From positions 1,116,001-1,180,000 of the forward strand of contig BROI01000006.1 of the NCBI GenBank assembly GCA_027923505.1: a DNA stretch of 64,000 bases. Reading direction: 5' to 3'. Positions 8,497 to 21,139 of this stretch are shown piece by piece. The DNA is from Mayamaea pseudoterrestris (Eukaryota > Bacillariophyta > Bacillariophyceae > Sellaphorales > Sellaphoraceae). Position numbers and translations under genes: made by a program. The notes beneath the pieces were generated by a model. That model was not told where the DNA came from and made no database searches. It saw only the letters and a list, made by a program, of their open reading frames with translations. Position 1 is the first letter of the stretch. Every line of letters begins with the position of its first letter.

Positions 8497-11400
8497 ATGA
8501 GGTCATCGCATTGCCTACCCGCAGTCTTGGCCTTGGCACTTTGTCTTCATGGACCATTTTCTTCGGCTTTCACATCGCTGGTTTCCGCAAGGACTTCTAG
8601 TAGGCCGCAGCTGGCAACGACATTGTTCACTGCTACCCTTCCCACCGACGATCACGTTGCAACAAGTACAGCAGCTCCACTACCCATAGCAATCTCCAAC
8701 ACAATTCCAGCAACATCACCCGCATCAGCCACAAAGTATCATTGCGATGTTCCTCCTTTCAACAACATTCTCGCCGCCAATCGAGCAGAAATCGCCGTAC
8801 GAATCATGCGCGCCGCCACGGAACTCAACATTGGCACCACGGCCATTTACGTGGACGAGGACAAATTTTCGCAGCATCGATGGGGAGCCGACAAGAGCTT
8901 TCGACTAAACAAGCAGAGTGTTGAGGGAGCAACTCCAATTTCAGCCTATTTGGATATCCCGCAAATCATTCAGGTGGCAAAGGATGCATCTGTTGATGCG
9001 ATTCATCCGGTACGTTCATTCAAGTGAGAAGTCATCAAATTAATTGCATTTGCGCTGACAACGCGTTTATCCATTTCATTCGATGCAGGGCTACGGTTTC
9101 CTCTCAGAGAGCCCCGAGTTTGCCACTGCGTGCGCCGAAGCTGGCATTACATTTGTTGGCCCGACGGTAGAAAACCTGTTGACATTTTCCGACAAGACAT
9201 CGGCGCGAACGGCTGCCATTGCCGCTGGTGTACCCGTCGTACCCGGTAGTCCTGGTGCACTTTCCAATGCCGAGGAAGTTGTCGATTTTGTGACAAATGA
9301 GTCTGGTCTGCCAGTCATTTTGAAGGCTGCCATGGGCGGAGGAGGCAAAGGCATGCGCGTCGTTCGCAAAATGGAAGACTTGGTTTCGAGCTTTGAAGCC
9401 GCCTCCAGCGAAGCCAAGGCGAGCTTTGGCGACGGAAGTGTATTTGTCGAGCGCTTTGTTGACCGTCCCCGACATATTGAAGTGCAAATTATTGGTGACG
9501 GCACTGGCAACGTTGTGCATCTTTGGGAGCGCGACTGCTCCGTCCAGCGACGACACCAAAAGGTCATTGAAATGGCACCAGCTTGGACTTTGCCCGACGA
9601 ATTGCGACAGCAGCTTCACGAATATGCAATCAAGCTTACCTCGGAGCAAAAATACAAGAACGCAGGAACGGTCGAGTTTTTGATTGACAGCGAGTTGCGC
9701 CCCTACTTTATTGAAGTCAACCCTCGCATTCAAGTTGAACACACTGTGACGGAGGAAGTCACTGGTATCGACCTTGTGCAGGCTCAGATCAAGATTGCGG
9801 CTGGAGCCACGCTCAAAGAAGTAGGCTTGATCCAGGAGAATATCAAGCCGCGAGGTGTTGCCATTCAGTGTCGGGTCACGACTGAGGATCCGGAGCGTGA
9901 CTTTGCGCCTGATTCGGGTACAATTTCTTTGTATCGACATTCGGCCGGGAAAGGTGTGCGCATGGACGGTATTGGGTACAGCGGCATGACTGTGACACCT
10001 TTTTTCGACTCCATGATTGTCAAATATACATGTTCTGGTGCAACCTTTACGGAAACTGTTGCGAGAATGAAGCGGACCTTGCAGGAGTGCCGCATCCGCG
10101 GCGTCAAAACTAACATCGGGTTTCTTTTGAATGTATTGTCACACCCCGTCTTTGAGTCAGGCATCGTGACCACTAGCTTTATTGACGAGAACCCAAAGCT
10201 GAAGCAAACAAGTCAGGCTCTCTGGGACTTTGCCGATGAAGAACAAGCAGATCCACGCAAGCTGTTTGCTACCGAACGCTTGATTCGTTACCTCGCCAAC
10301 ATTGCTGTGAATGGTCAGCCGCAAGAACTAGGCGCAGACGCTACCAAACTAAACAATCCGCTTCGGCTGCAAACCATTGCCTCGCCAAAAATGCCGGCAC
10401 AGGAAGCGGCTACACATATTGAACAGTACCCTGGCTGGCGCCATGTCCTTCAAACGGAAGGTCCAGCCGCGCTTGCTGCAAAGGTCCGACAGCACAGAGG
10501 ACTCTTGTTGACAGACACAACGTGGCGTGATGCTCATCAGTCACTTCTGGCGACTCGCATGCGCAGTAGTGATTTGTATGCCTGCGCCGACTACACAAAT
10601 GTTGCGCTCTCCAATGCATTTTCGCTTGAAATGTGGGGTGGAGCTACCTTTGACGTGGCAATGCGATTTCTTCGCGAGTGTCCTTGGGAGCGACTAGAGA
10701 CCCTTCGCGAGAAGACGGACATTCCGTTTCAAATGCTGCTTCGAGGAGCCAACGCGGTCGGGTACACCAACTATCCTGATGACGTTGTACATCGTTTCTG
10801 CAAGCAAGCACACAAGTCAGGCATTGACATATTCCGGGTGTTTGACTCACTCAACTACCTAGAAAACCTTCAGCTTGGCGTGGATGCGGCCGGAAACGCC
10901 GGTGGTTTTGTTGAAGGAACAATGTCGTACACCGGAAATGTCGCGGACCCCGCCAAGGGAAAGTATACGTTGGATTACTACCTTGAACTTGCCAACAAGC
11001 TTGTCGACATGGGCGTACATTCTCTTGCCATCAAGGACATGGCTGGCTTGTTGACTCCACAAGCGTCTTCGTTGCTGGTTGGTGCTTTGCGCAAGGAGCA
11101 CCCTGACATTCCCATTCACGTTCACACGCATGACACTGCCGGTAGCGGAGTTGCTTCCATGCTGGCAGCCGCTGAAGCTGGGGCTGACATTGTGGATGCT
11201 GCAATTGATGCCATGTCGGGCATGACGTCGCAGCCGTCCCTCGGTGCACTTGTGGCCAATTTGCGAGGAACGGAGCGAGATACCGGTATCAAGCTCGAGC
11301 ACTTGCCAGCCTTGAACTCGTACTGGGAGAACATACGCGCATTATACAGTCCTTTTGAATCAGGCCAACTGAGTGGTTCGTCTGATGTATACTTTCACGA

Positions 11401-12346
11401 AATACCCGGCGGTCAGTACACCAATCTTTTGTTCCAGTCCAAGCAGCTTGGCTTGTCCGATAAGTGGACCGAAATTAAGCAAAAATACGCCGAAGCCAAC
11501 AAGGTGTTGGGTGATATTCCCAAGGTGACGCCATCAAGCAAAGTTGTCGGTGACTTGGCTCAGTTCATGGTGTCGCAAAACCTGGACGAGGCGAGCGTCG
11601 TTGAGCAGGCAGAGACGTTAGCTTTTCCAGATTCGGTCGTCAGTTACTTGCGAGGCGATATTGGTGCTCCTCCAGGTGGATTTCCCGAGCCCCTCCGTAC
11701 CAAGGTCTTGGCAAGTCGCAAGATTGATCCTATTGACGGACGACCAGGAAGTTTCTTGCCTCCGTATGACTTTGAGAAAGAAAAGGCATACCTCATCAAG
11801 CGCTACGGCGAAAATAATGTCAATGAAAAGGACCTCTTGTCGTACGCATTGTATTCAAATGTGTACAATGAGTACAAGGACTTTCAACTATCATACGGCG
11901 AAGTTTCAAAGCTAACTACCAATTTATTCTTGTATCCCATGGAGGTTGGCCAAGAATCCGAACTCGAGCTCTCGCCCGGCCGCACCTTGATCATTCGCCT
12001 CGTTTCGATTGAAAACGTGCAAGACGACGGCACTCGCATGGTACTCTTTCAAGTTAACGGCGAGAACTATTACATGAAGGTGAACGATTTGACCGGGCAA
12101 GGTGAACGCGTCGTTCGCGAAAAAGCCACGGAGCCAAACCATGTTGGATCACCCATGGCGGGCGTCGTGGTTGGATTAAAGGTAAAGGAGGGCAATCAGG
12201 TTGTGGAAGGCGAACCAGTGGCGACGCTGTCTGCCATGAAGATGGAAACGTCCATTCTAGCAACCATGAGTGGCACTGTCAAGCGTATCTTGGTGACGGT
12301 CGGTGCCAAAGTCAGTGGCGACGATTTGCTCATGGAGATTGAGTGA
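8497..12346 (+). CDS. PYC: Pyruvate carboxylase, biotin-dependent, plastid-targeted
   Basis: Two exons (8497-9009 and 9089-12346) flank a 79-nt GTACGT/GCAG intron that falls inside the DAIHP|GYGF motif, giving 1,256 residues. The leader MRSSHCLPAVLALALCLHGP is followed by SSAFTS, an ASAFAP-like site with Phe after the predicted cut, so plastid import is likely. The order is biotin carboxylase (ATP-grasp loop GGGGKGMRVV), carboxyltransferase (TTWRDAHQSL; the carbamylated Lys in AIKDMAG; metal ligands in HVHTHDT), tetramerisation region, and biotinyl domain with SAMKMETS, its Lys about 35 residues from the end. It makes oxaloacetate from pyruvate and bicarbonate. In diatoms this enzyme is discussed for anaplerosis and C4-like carbon handling. 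All domains look complete. Confidence 0.97.
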
Positions 12347-12426
12347 GGCGCAAAGGATATAACCTCTACTACTTTTTTAACGTAAACAAATATGAGCAGC
12401 GTAGCCTCTGTAAATTTTTTCTCATA

Positions 12427-13296
12427 TTAACAGCACTGAAAGTTTCCATTTTCATTCGAGTTGGTTGAATCCAGTCGTCTCAAATCTACATTTGACGTTG
12501 GCGGCACAAATAGTTGTGGCTGCGAGCGTCGCTTATAGTCTTCATACTGCAGTGCCAACCGCGCCAGCTCCATGAACGCATCATCTACATTGAGAGCCGT
12601 CTTGGCCGATGATTCAAAATGTGGCAGGCTGCTACCGCTGCCACCAGCAAATGAAGGTTGCAGCTGATGTTCGTCGTTCGCCGCGTGAATCTGACACCAT
12701 TCCTCTCCTCGCTGCAATGGGATCCTTCGTTCCTTAATTTTATCAGTCTTGTTGGCGACAACGACAAATGGAAAGGGCGTTGCACTACCAAAGGCTTGTA
12801 ACGAAGATTGTGGTTGCTGCTGCAAAAACTCGGTCTTCCATCTCGTCAAATTGTCCAGCGACGCCACGTCCGTCACGTCGTAGACCAACATGGCCGCATC
12901 AGCTCCTCGGTAAAAGGCAACTCCAAGACTCTGAAACCGTTCCTGTCCAGCAGTGTCCCAAATTTGCAATATAACCAAATGTCGCTGTCCGTAAACGTCC
13001 GTGCACACCAACTCCTTGCTCAAGCAGTCGGCTCCAATCGTAGCTTTATACTGACCTGTAAATGCTCCAGTCGAGTAGCGATTCATGAGCGACGTCTTTC
13101 CGACGCTGTATAAAGAGTTTGTATGAAAGTAGAGATGGAGTCAGTTTAGTTGGAAACAAAGACTCTGAATGAATAAGCCTTCTGCTTGCTTCTTCCACGT
13201 GCGAACCCTTCAGAAACGCGCATGGGCATGAATGGATGGAACGTACCCACTGTCACCCAGAATGACAATCTTGAGCGTTTTCTTTTGGACGGACAT
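12427..13296 (-). CDS. Rab7-like small GTPase, two exons
   Basis: The first exon (13247-13296) encodes MSVQKKTLKIVILGDS and is joined over a 141-nt GTACGT/ACAG intron to 12427-13105, giving 242 residues. The join rebuilds the P-loop GDSGVGKTS. Switch II and the following strand (WDTAGQERFQSLGVAFYRGA) are diagnostic of Rab7. NKTD and SAKT are the guanine-specificity motifs. The C-terminus ends in FQCC, a double-Cys site for geranylgeranylation. Rab7 directs traffic to late endosomes and vacuoles. Ser/His/Gln-rich insertions between the switch regions and the tail make it longer than the usual 205-210 residues. Convergent with pyruvate carboxylase, 80 bp away. Confidence 0.94.
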
Positions 13297-13844
13297 TATA
13301 ATAGATGGAAAATATAAGTTTAACTGTCGTGGAATAGGTCAAGTTTGTAATCTGCTTCAGCAAAGCATGGAACCGTTTGTATGCAAAATCCGCAACCCCG
13401 CGCCGTCGCGCCACCATAACAATTACTGGTGCGACTCAAACGAGTACCGAATCGACATTGATGAAGTTGTGGTTTCGCCCACTCGATTCTTGACGCGATT
13501 CTTGGTGCTAACTTGCTGCTCCAATCGAGCCATTGTACTACCATAGCCATTGAAGTTTTTGATTGACGTATTCAATTGTCATTTAGACTGTTTGGAATTA
13601 TTCTGGTGGGAATTGTCGACGATTCATTCAGCAGAAAAGCGAGAGATACGACGACGCGAATCTTCCACGTCTTTCAAGTTGCTGGTTTTGAATCACATAA
13701 TCTCTCTTGCTGAATCGATCTGCTGCTATATCAGACGAGTTGTTGAACGCAGCAGTTGTTTTTTGTGCCTATATTTGTAAAGGTCATTGGTGAGCGGGTT
13801 GAATAACTTTGTCATCGTCTTTCTGTAGTAAAGCCACAAGACAA
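13297..13844. other. Divergent upstream region of the Rab7-like and DHHC genes
   Basis: I see no gene here. The open frames on either strand lack matches to anything I recognise. The region separates two divergent start codons and should carry both promoters. Confidence 0.55.
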
Positions 13845-15750
13845 ATGAGCATTTACAATTACTTGTTTGGAGGTTCCAGCAGCGACAGCAACAATAATGA
13901 AGAACAGCATGCAAGTTTAAGCAATAGCAATGGAAAGGGAGCCGGCCGCCGTGCTATCAATGGTAGTACCAAGGGAGATTCGCAGGAACAACCCGTGACA
14001 ACGCCATTGATATCCACAGAACAGACAGCCTTGCTCGTCAATAACGCAGGCTACAATAGTAATGGAAACAGCAATCAGGACAGTACGGAAGGGAAAGTGG
14101 ATAATGCGATCACGGAAGACGTTGCTGCATTGCCACCAATACAGACGCAGCAGCATACACTAAGATCGGCATACGATTTTTACTTTACACCAACCAATCC
14201 AACCATTCAAAACTACTATCGATTCACCGTCACACCATTACAACCAATGGCGGCACTACACAAGCGACCAGTGACTGCTGCGAATCAGCAGGATGTCAAC
14301 CAAAATGTGACTGGGATATTGAGACGGTCGGCCGTTGTTCCAAGTCACGGAACGGATGCATCTGGAACGTGGATATTAGGTGCGTTTGGCGAAAGAAGTG
14401 AAATTATATAGGCACAGCATTGTCTCACCATGATATACACTTCATTTCTTCATCGCTTGTCGTGTAGTTTCCGTCGGTGGCCGATCGGGATGGGCACGCA
14501 AACAAAGCGAATTATCAGAGTATCAACAACTTCAGCAGCCGATACAGCCGCAGCCAGCAGGCTTTGTCTTGGCCAGGACGTTTCGCGCCAAGGACGCTTG
14601 GATGGGCAATCATGCATTCTTGTTGAAAGGCAAAATTATGCTTGGATCGGACGCGCCGTCATTGTTCTTTACGAATGCATTGTTGTTGGTTGGTTTTGGA
14701 ATTTACTTTGGACTGCTGCTGCCGCGACTGCAAAAGGAACTGGCGCATCGGGTCGCTATTGGTGACCTGTCGTTTGTATTTTTATCTCACAATCCATCTT
14801 GGATATGGTGGACGAGCTTCGCACTTGCCGTCTTGACCATGCTGACACTCTGGGCTGCCGCCATGACGGATCCCGGAATACTTCCAGCGCATTCATCGCC
14901 ACACAAGCCGCCTCCGCCATCAGGAGCAGCTTCACTCATTGGCGGTCCACTAGGCTACAGGTATTGCTCAACATGCAACATTTACCGACCACCCCGATCC
15001 AAACACTGCAATTCCTGCAACGTTTGCGTCGACCGCATGGATCATCACTGTCCATGGATTGGCACTTGCGTCGCGGCTCGCAACTACCGATTCTTTTTCG
15101 TGTTTCTGGTTTGCGTTGCGGGCGTGACGATTCTGACAACCCTCGTGGCGGTGCAACTAGTGCTAATGACATATGCAAGTGTTCTTGCCAGTGAGGCATT
15201 GCCAGGCGTGGGCCCGCAAATTATCACCATGCCACCAGCTGGCGACTTGCCGCCGCCGCCGCCATTGCTTCGAGGCATTAGTCGACATCATCATGGCGAT
15301 GCGCCAGTGCTAAAAGATTTTGCCAAGTACGGCGAGCACACGACGCATATTGTTTGGAGAACGCTGCTGCATCAACCAGTGACGGTTATCTTTGGCATTT
15401 TCAACTTTTTGTGTGCATGGTCGCTCCTTTCGCTACTCGCCTACCATGCCATGATTATATCCGTCGCGCAAACAACGAATGAGCGCGTTCGAGGCGTGTA
15501 TCGGTACGCGTCGGCGGTGAATGTTGACGATCAAGGGTGCATGCGCAACTGGTGGAATGCCCTTTGTCGCCCACGTAAGCCAAGCCTTTTGCCGCCCGAC
15601 TTTTCCGAGCTGGTGGTTTGCGGTGATTGCACTCGAGAAAGTGAATGGTCTGGTGACTTGCAGATTGGCATGGCGCCTGATGGAAGAACATCGAGCGCAG
15701 ATTTGGATGCTGGCATTGACGTGCCAAATGAATATAATGTAACAAGTTAA
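13845..15750 (+). CDS. DHHC-type protein S-acyltransferase
   Basis: Exons 13845-14379 and 14468-15750, separated by an 88-nt GTGCGT/GTAG intron, encode 605 residues. The first in-frame ATG is at 13845; the longer open frame upstream starts at a non-ATG codon. The first 180 residues are Asn/Ser/Gln-rich and probably disordered. Two transmembrane segments then precede the cysteine-rich domain at about 340-390 (YRYCSTCNIYRPPRSKHC, then DHHCPWIGTCVAARNYRFF). Two more segments follow, and a TTNE motif (TTxE box) lies after the fourth. The enzyme palmitoylates cysteines of membrane proteins, normally at Golgi or endosomes. The loop after the third span carries a run of prolines and His residues. 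The splice junction keeps the frame into GGRSGWARKQ. Confidence 0.93.
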
Positions 15751-15801
15751 AGTTATACATTGTAAGTATGCATGTAAATATTGTGAATCATAATACTCCA
15801 A

Positions 15802-16375
15802 TCAACCATTATTCTTGGCTCTTCCTTCGGCAAAGTCCTTCATCTTTTGCTCGTGCTTATCCAAAGTACTCGACGGCATGGATAAAAACTCGCCCGGCAT
15901 GCGTTTGCTGCTCCCTCCTCTTCCTTCCTCTTGATACATGGCGTAATAACCGGCATCCTTTTTGTATTGTCCATTTTCAAAGTCCCAATTCGAGTCCTTG
16001 CCAACGTCTCTAGAGCCGCTATTGTTGAAGGCGCCTCGTCTTGCTTGAGCGGCTGTCAATGGAGTCTCCTTCTCGTTGAGTTTGATCCACCACGTAGCGA
16101 GTAATGGAAATGAAGCTGCAGTTCTGTGAATAGATTATAGAATCGGTATTTGTGAGAATGAGATCATCTCAACTTTAAAAAGAATGAACGCAAGACGAAG
16201 GAACAATATAATACTGTACGCACCCCACTAGAGCAACGCATCCTCCAGCGATCCATTTCATGCTTGCTGGAACTCCTTGCTGCTGCTGTGAAACCCTTTC
16301 ATTCAAGGGTCTGGGACTCACATGGCGTCGCAGCTCGCGGGCAACGTGTGGAGGAAGCTTCTTGAGCGATGCCAT
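15802..16375 (-). CDS. Small single-span membrane protein, function unknown
   Basis: Two exons, 16224-16375 and 15802-16123, with a 100-nt GTGCGT/ACAG intron that keeps the frame, give 157 residues. The N-terminus is basic (MASLKKLPPHVARELRRHV). A hydrophobic span of about 25 residues follows (WIAGGCVALVG, then TAASFPLLATWW). The C-terminal 90 residues are charged and soluble (NWDFENGQYKKDAGYYAMYQ). A basic start and one span would suit a mitochondrial inner-membrane or respiratory assembly protein, but this is inference and I recognise no family. The gene is 51 bp from the convergent DHHC gene. Confidence 0.72.
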
Positions 16376-16589
16376 GGTCAAAGGCGAATGTGTGATTAAT
16401 CGAGGTGCTTGATGGACTAGATGAGAACCGGTCCGACAATTTATATGGAATTTTGTCGAATCACAAAACTACCGCACTTCGAATAGCCTGTGATACCGTA
16501 ATTTAGTCTATACTTGTGTATCTGATATGTTTGTGTAACGACTCAGGAGCCAGTGGTACATTGCGTCTGCTTTCGACGGATTCCACTCA

Positions 16590-19500
16590 TCACGCCCACA
16601 AGTTGCGAATGCTGGACATTAACCCCGTGCTCTCGGCTGCAGCATTGCCACTGGACTTTAATCCAGCCGGAGATGAAAACAGCTTGCGGGAAGGACTCAT
16701 GCCAGTCGGTCCGCTCATGTATTCAGCCTCGCAAGAATCGGCAATTCCAAGTATGCTTTCCACCAAACGCGTGTCGCGACAACTCTCCTGTACCAAGTCG
16801 ACAATCGACGCCAAGGCCTTTTGGTATTGTAGGCGACTGTGAACTTCGGCAACGTAGGTAGCTTGCTTCATTTTCAATTCCTCCTTGAGCTCGACTTGCG
16901 TGACACTAACCTTTTGCAACGTGCCCTTGCAGGAACCAAGTTCGGTTTGTAGCTTCTCGTTTGTCTTGGCCAGTTGCTTGGCGTGTTGATTGAGGGCTGC
17001 GAAAGAAGCTCCAGCGGAAGCATTTGCGTCCATGAGTCGCTGATTGTTTTCTTTGAGTAGGTCAAAGTCTGTTCGCATTTGGGCGTTTTGGCTGCGGAGC
17101 TTGAAGACTTCCTTGCGCAAATATTCCAGCATTTTGCCGCTTTCGTCCATGAGTCGCTGCTGCTGTTCAGTAATTTGCTGTTGTTCCTGCTCCCGCAGAT
17201 GGTGTTGCTGCTGCGATTCAACTGCAGATTGAAAGGATTCGCCGTCACGTTCGTCCTCAACCATTTCAAACGTCGCGGGGACACTGCCAAGCTCCGATAA
17301 CGATGTTTCCTTCTCTTCCTTGTACTGTTCAACAGCCTTCCGAGCTCGTTCCTCCGCCAAACGCTCGGATTCAATGTGGCGCTGCTCAGCTTCCTCGAGC
17401 TTTCGCTGAAGCGCGGCGAGTTGATTCTCAAGCTTAGCTTCGTCTTTCTTGTCTTGTAGCGCCTGTCGATACTTAGGTCGCTGCAAGCTCCCTCTTGACA
17501 TGGTTTGAATGACGATAGCAGCTCCTTTCTTGGCACCAAAAACACTCCTATCTCTGGAAATGCGCCAACGAGTTTGGATAAGGGTAGCTTTAAAGTTTCG
17601 GTCCAAGTCCAAGCGATACCTTTGCGCTAAGATGATGCGGACGCAGCACTGAACCACAATCGACGAGTTTCGCAGTCGCAGGAATGTGACACGCTTCACC
17701 CGCATTCGTTCAAAAGCAGCCACGCGGATGGAAAGCCACCGCAATTTGCGATAGCGACGACGACAAAGAAATTCGCGACTAATCTTCTGGATTTCAACGG
17801 CCCAGATACCTAGTGCTCTAACACGTTCCGCTTCAAGATATTCCAAAGCACCAGCGCGAAAATAGACTCTGGTGCGCCCAATTACAAAAGCCTTTAAAAC
17901 CTTACCATCCTCGCGAGCAATCTCAATCTCTTTAAGCGCCTTAGTGAGCAGGTGGCCGACCAGCTTGGCATTTCTCACGTCGGGATCCGACTCGTCATCA
18001 TCGGCATCCTTCGACGATGTCAAGTTAAGTGCATGAACATGCTCACCCTTGGGCCATAGTGCTCTAAACCGATCCAGCACAACGATCAGCTCCAATCGGT
18101 TGGGAAAAGCTGAGCGCGATATAGTAACTGCAGCAACCACACCCGCACATCGAAGCTGTTCGACAGTCGAATTGTGCTGCATGAGGAGAGGCTCCTTCAG
18201 CGTGTTTGGTTTAATGCATCGAATGTATCGCGTCCTCGTCTTTTTCAGTGTCTCCATGAGATCCTCCAATTGATTTCGAAATTTGGTCCAGACAGTTTCC
18301 TGAACCATGCTGCTCCCCTTTTTCTGTGGTACCGACTTGGAGTTTGCAGGCGACTTTTTGGGAGCGGGTGCCTTTCGAGGCGTTTTTGCGGCCTTGGTGG
18401 GAGACGTATCCATCATGGAGTCGTTAGTGAGCTCGTTCTTCAAAATGTCGTTTGTGCTCTTTGCTGCAAGTTCCATGTAATCGATCGGTAGTGTATCCAT
18501 GTTTTTCGTGACAAAGTTTTGCGAGTCGTAGACAACCTTGCCGGCGTAGTGAATAATTCCAAACTCAAACTCGGAGAATTGCGCCAACGTGTAAAAGCAA
18601 GGGCTTTCCTTATTCATTGCCTTTGCTTTCGATACATAGGATTTGTCGTTGCCTCCAGGACGAACGCACTCCTCGTTGAGGAATGCAAGCAGTCCCATTC
18701 GTCCCTCCACTAAATCCAACACATCTGTATTGTCATCGTATGTAATCTCACCAAGTTCAATACCTTCGTACTCATATTCAGCTTGGACGGAACGGAAAAT
18801 ATCTTGAGTAAATCTCGCCTGCAATTTCTCGTTAGCGTAATTGATGCAAAGCTGCTCGAAGCGGTTCGTCTCGAACACTTCAAAACCGAAAATATCCAAC
18901 ATGCCAATTATACCGTATTCCTTCTTCTTACCAACGCCTTCATAGTTATGTTCTGCGCAAGTGGCGGCGTTAATAGCCCGAACCAGCCACAGAAAGGTTT
19001 TTGCGTAAATCTCCTTTGCAAACGCATCACAAGAATCCTTGGCTTGGACAGCGTTGAGTGGTACTTTAAAAGCTTCATTTCGGGCTGTAATAGTTCGCAC
19101 TGTAAACGCTGGCAACATTTCGTCCTTGGGAACGCCCAACAGCTCAGATAGATCCGCAAACTCATCCTCCGACGTGATAACGGACCGGTCATGGTCGGCC
19201 TCGTCCGACTCGAATACCAAGTTGCCAAGCTGGAGAACAATGCAAATGGCTCGCATCAGTGAGGTCAACTTGTCATCCTTGATACCAACGAGTGCAAGAC
19301 TGTCGCAAGTTTGACGAAAGCGATCCGCATCGGACGTTCCTTCAATGGATTCCGTCTCGGTGAAACCAACGTAAGAAAAGGACTCATTGTCGGTATTTTC
19401 CAAACCCTTCCAAAAGCGCGTCTTGACGTCGTCGTCAGCGGCAAGCAATTGATAGAATATATGATAGGTTCGCTCCTCCTCCTCGTGACTGACAACTCGA

Positions 19501-20537
19501 CTCTTTTCCAGCAAATAAACTTCGCACTTGCTACCAGCCAGAACACACGATGGAACACACTTGCCAGCATAGGCGGCACTGACAGCATCCTCGGCGTCAA
19601 ACTGCAGTTGAATGTACTTGCCGAAACGACTAGAATTATCGTTACGCCGCGTCTTGGCATTGCCAAAGGCTTCCAATAGTGGATTGCTGTCCAAGACGCG
19701 TTGTACAATGGGTGATTCATCTTGCGACTGCTTTTGAGTCTTACTGCTGCTACGGCCAACATGGCGCTGGACACTAGCCAAGTCGCTCAACAATATTTTG
19801 ACAGTTTCCGTCTTGCCAGCTCCAGATTCTCCACTGACTAGAATGGATTGATTTTCGCCTTCGACTGCCAAGCCTCGATATGCCAAGGAGCTTGTTTCGT
19901 AAACATGTGGCGCCAAGTGCGTTCGTGCATCCATCTCCGGCGGATCATAGACTAGTGCCTTGGCATACTGATTGCGAGTATTTTCAGCGTAAAGGTCGTG
20001 GTACCACTTGTATGGGTTGCAAGCGATAATAATGTCTCCGGTTCGAGTGTATGGAAGTGCGCGTGAATGTCGCGACTTCAAGTTGTACAAAATGGCAGCC
20101 TATAAAATGTGAAAGAAGTGATTGAGAAATGCGTCCAATGACCTCTTTGTCTGTTATTGTTTCGTCTATCAAAACCATTGATCAACTCTATCTCAATGCA
20201 TATTTACCTCATGAAGAAACGGCAAATCTACCATGTCTGGAACCTCTCTCAAAACTCCATTTTCTTTGACATTCTGCAAGGGAAACGCTCCATTTATGTA
20301 TTCCTTCAATTCAATAACCTTCTTCTCGTGACGCTTGGCTTGCTTGCCGCCATCCGATTGAATGGTTAACTCATCCTTGTAGACTGGAACGCTAACAGTC
20401 GCTGTATTCGCCGTTGCATCCTTTTCTAATAGCCTGCAGGGAATCCAAGCATGTTCGGGACTGCGAATGTAAACGTGATTCGATGTATCAAGGGAAAGTA
20501 AGTTGTTTGTCGTAGTAGTAGAGGAAGCGTCCGTCAT
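16590..20537 (-). CDS. Unconventional myosin heavy chain
   Basis: Exon 1 (20208-20537) and exon 2 (16590-20099) join across a 108-nt GTAAAT/ATAG intron, rebuilding the motor entry DLPFLHE|AAILYNLKSRH; 1,279 residues in all. P-loop GESGAGKTETVK is at about 200, switch I is in NDNSSRFGKYIQ, switch II in DIFGFEVFETNRFEQLCINY, and the actin-binding segment is RYIRCIKPN. A Lys/Pro/Ser-rich insertion of about 45 residues enlarges loop 2. The neck (about 880-970) has IQ-like motifs, such as VIQTMSRGSLQRPKYRQ. A coiled coil with Gln-rich runs covers about 980-1,130. There is no recognisable cargo domain. A 42-bp repeat array starts about 90 bp upstream of the start codon. The class cannot be fixed from sequence reading; it resembles stramenopile-specific myosins. 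Confidence 0.95.
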
Positions 20538-20628
20538 GGTCGTGTTTGTTGAATGGATGATTGCATTGGAGGACGCGACCTTGCACCTTGTCGTTTTCCG
20601 CGATGCAGTCGGAATACTAAATTCTTTC

Positions 20629-20967
20629 ACTGGCAGTCGTTTCGTATTATTGCCTTTATGACGCAGTTTTCACTGGCACTCGTTTCCTATTAAAGCCTTG
20701 TGACGTAGTTTACAATGGCACTCGTTTCGTACTATTGCCTAATGACTCATTTTTCACTGGCACTTGTTTCGCTCGTTTGTCTCATGACGCAGTTTTCACT
20801 GGCACTTGTTTCGTACTATAGCCTAATGATGCAGTTTTCACTGGCATTCGTTTCGTGCAATTGCCTGATGACGTAGTTGACACTGGCACTCGTTTCATAC
20901 TATTGCCGTATGACGTAATTGACACTGGCACTTGTTTTCTAGTATTGCCTAATGACGTCGTTTTCAT
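20629..20967 (+). repeat. 42-bp minisatellite, about 8 units (array 1)
   Basis: Eight head-to-tail units of 42 bp share ACTGGCACTCGTTTCGTACT, then ATTGCCTAATGACGTAGTTTTC. Units differ from one another by several bases. Most hold TGACG or TGACGT, the half-site bound by bZIP/CREB-type factors. The array lies between the divergent myosin and XRN start codons. Because 42 is a multiple of three, reading through it makes 14-residue peptide repeats that are not real genes. Confidence 0.92.
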
Positions 20968-21139
20968 TATTTTTTCATTGACTGGTTCACCACGCGAGCC
21001 TTCGCGAAAGCTGCATCATTCTACTCATCAAACATGACCAAGTTTTGCCCTCTTTATGAACTGCACCTTGCACAAAAACAATCAAACTTCCTGCTGCTAA
21101 TTATCGGAAAGTCAGACAGTAGTTTCCGAAAGCTTTGAA

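Noticed and set aside
9104-9940. 278-codon antisense frame inside pyruvate carboxylase
   Set aside because: It is fully opposite a strongly conserved coding region and has no recognisable domain.
20782-20967. 14-residue peptide repeats on the minus strand (also at 27.4-27.6 and 40.3-40.5 kb)
   Set aside because: They result from a 42-bp minisatellite, whose length is 14 codons; they have no leader and no ATG in sensible context.
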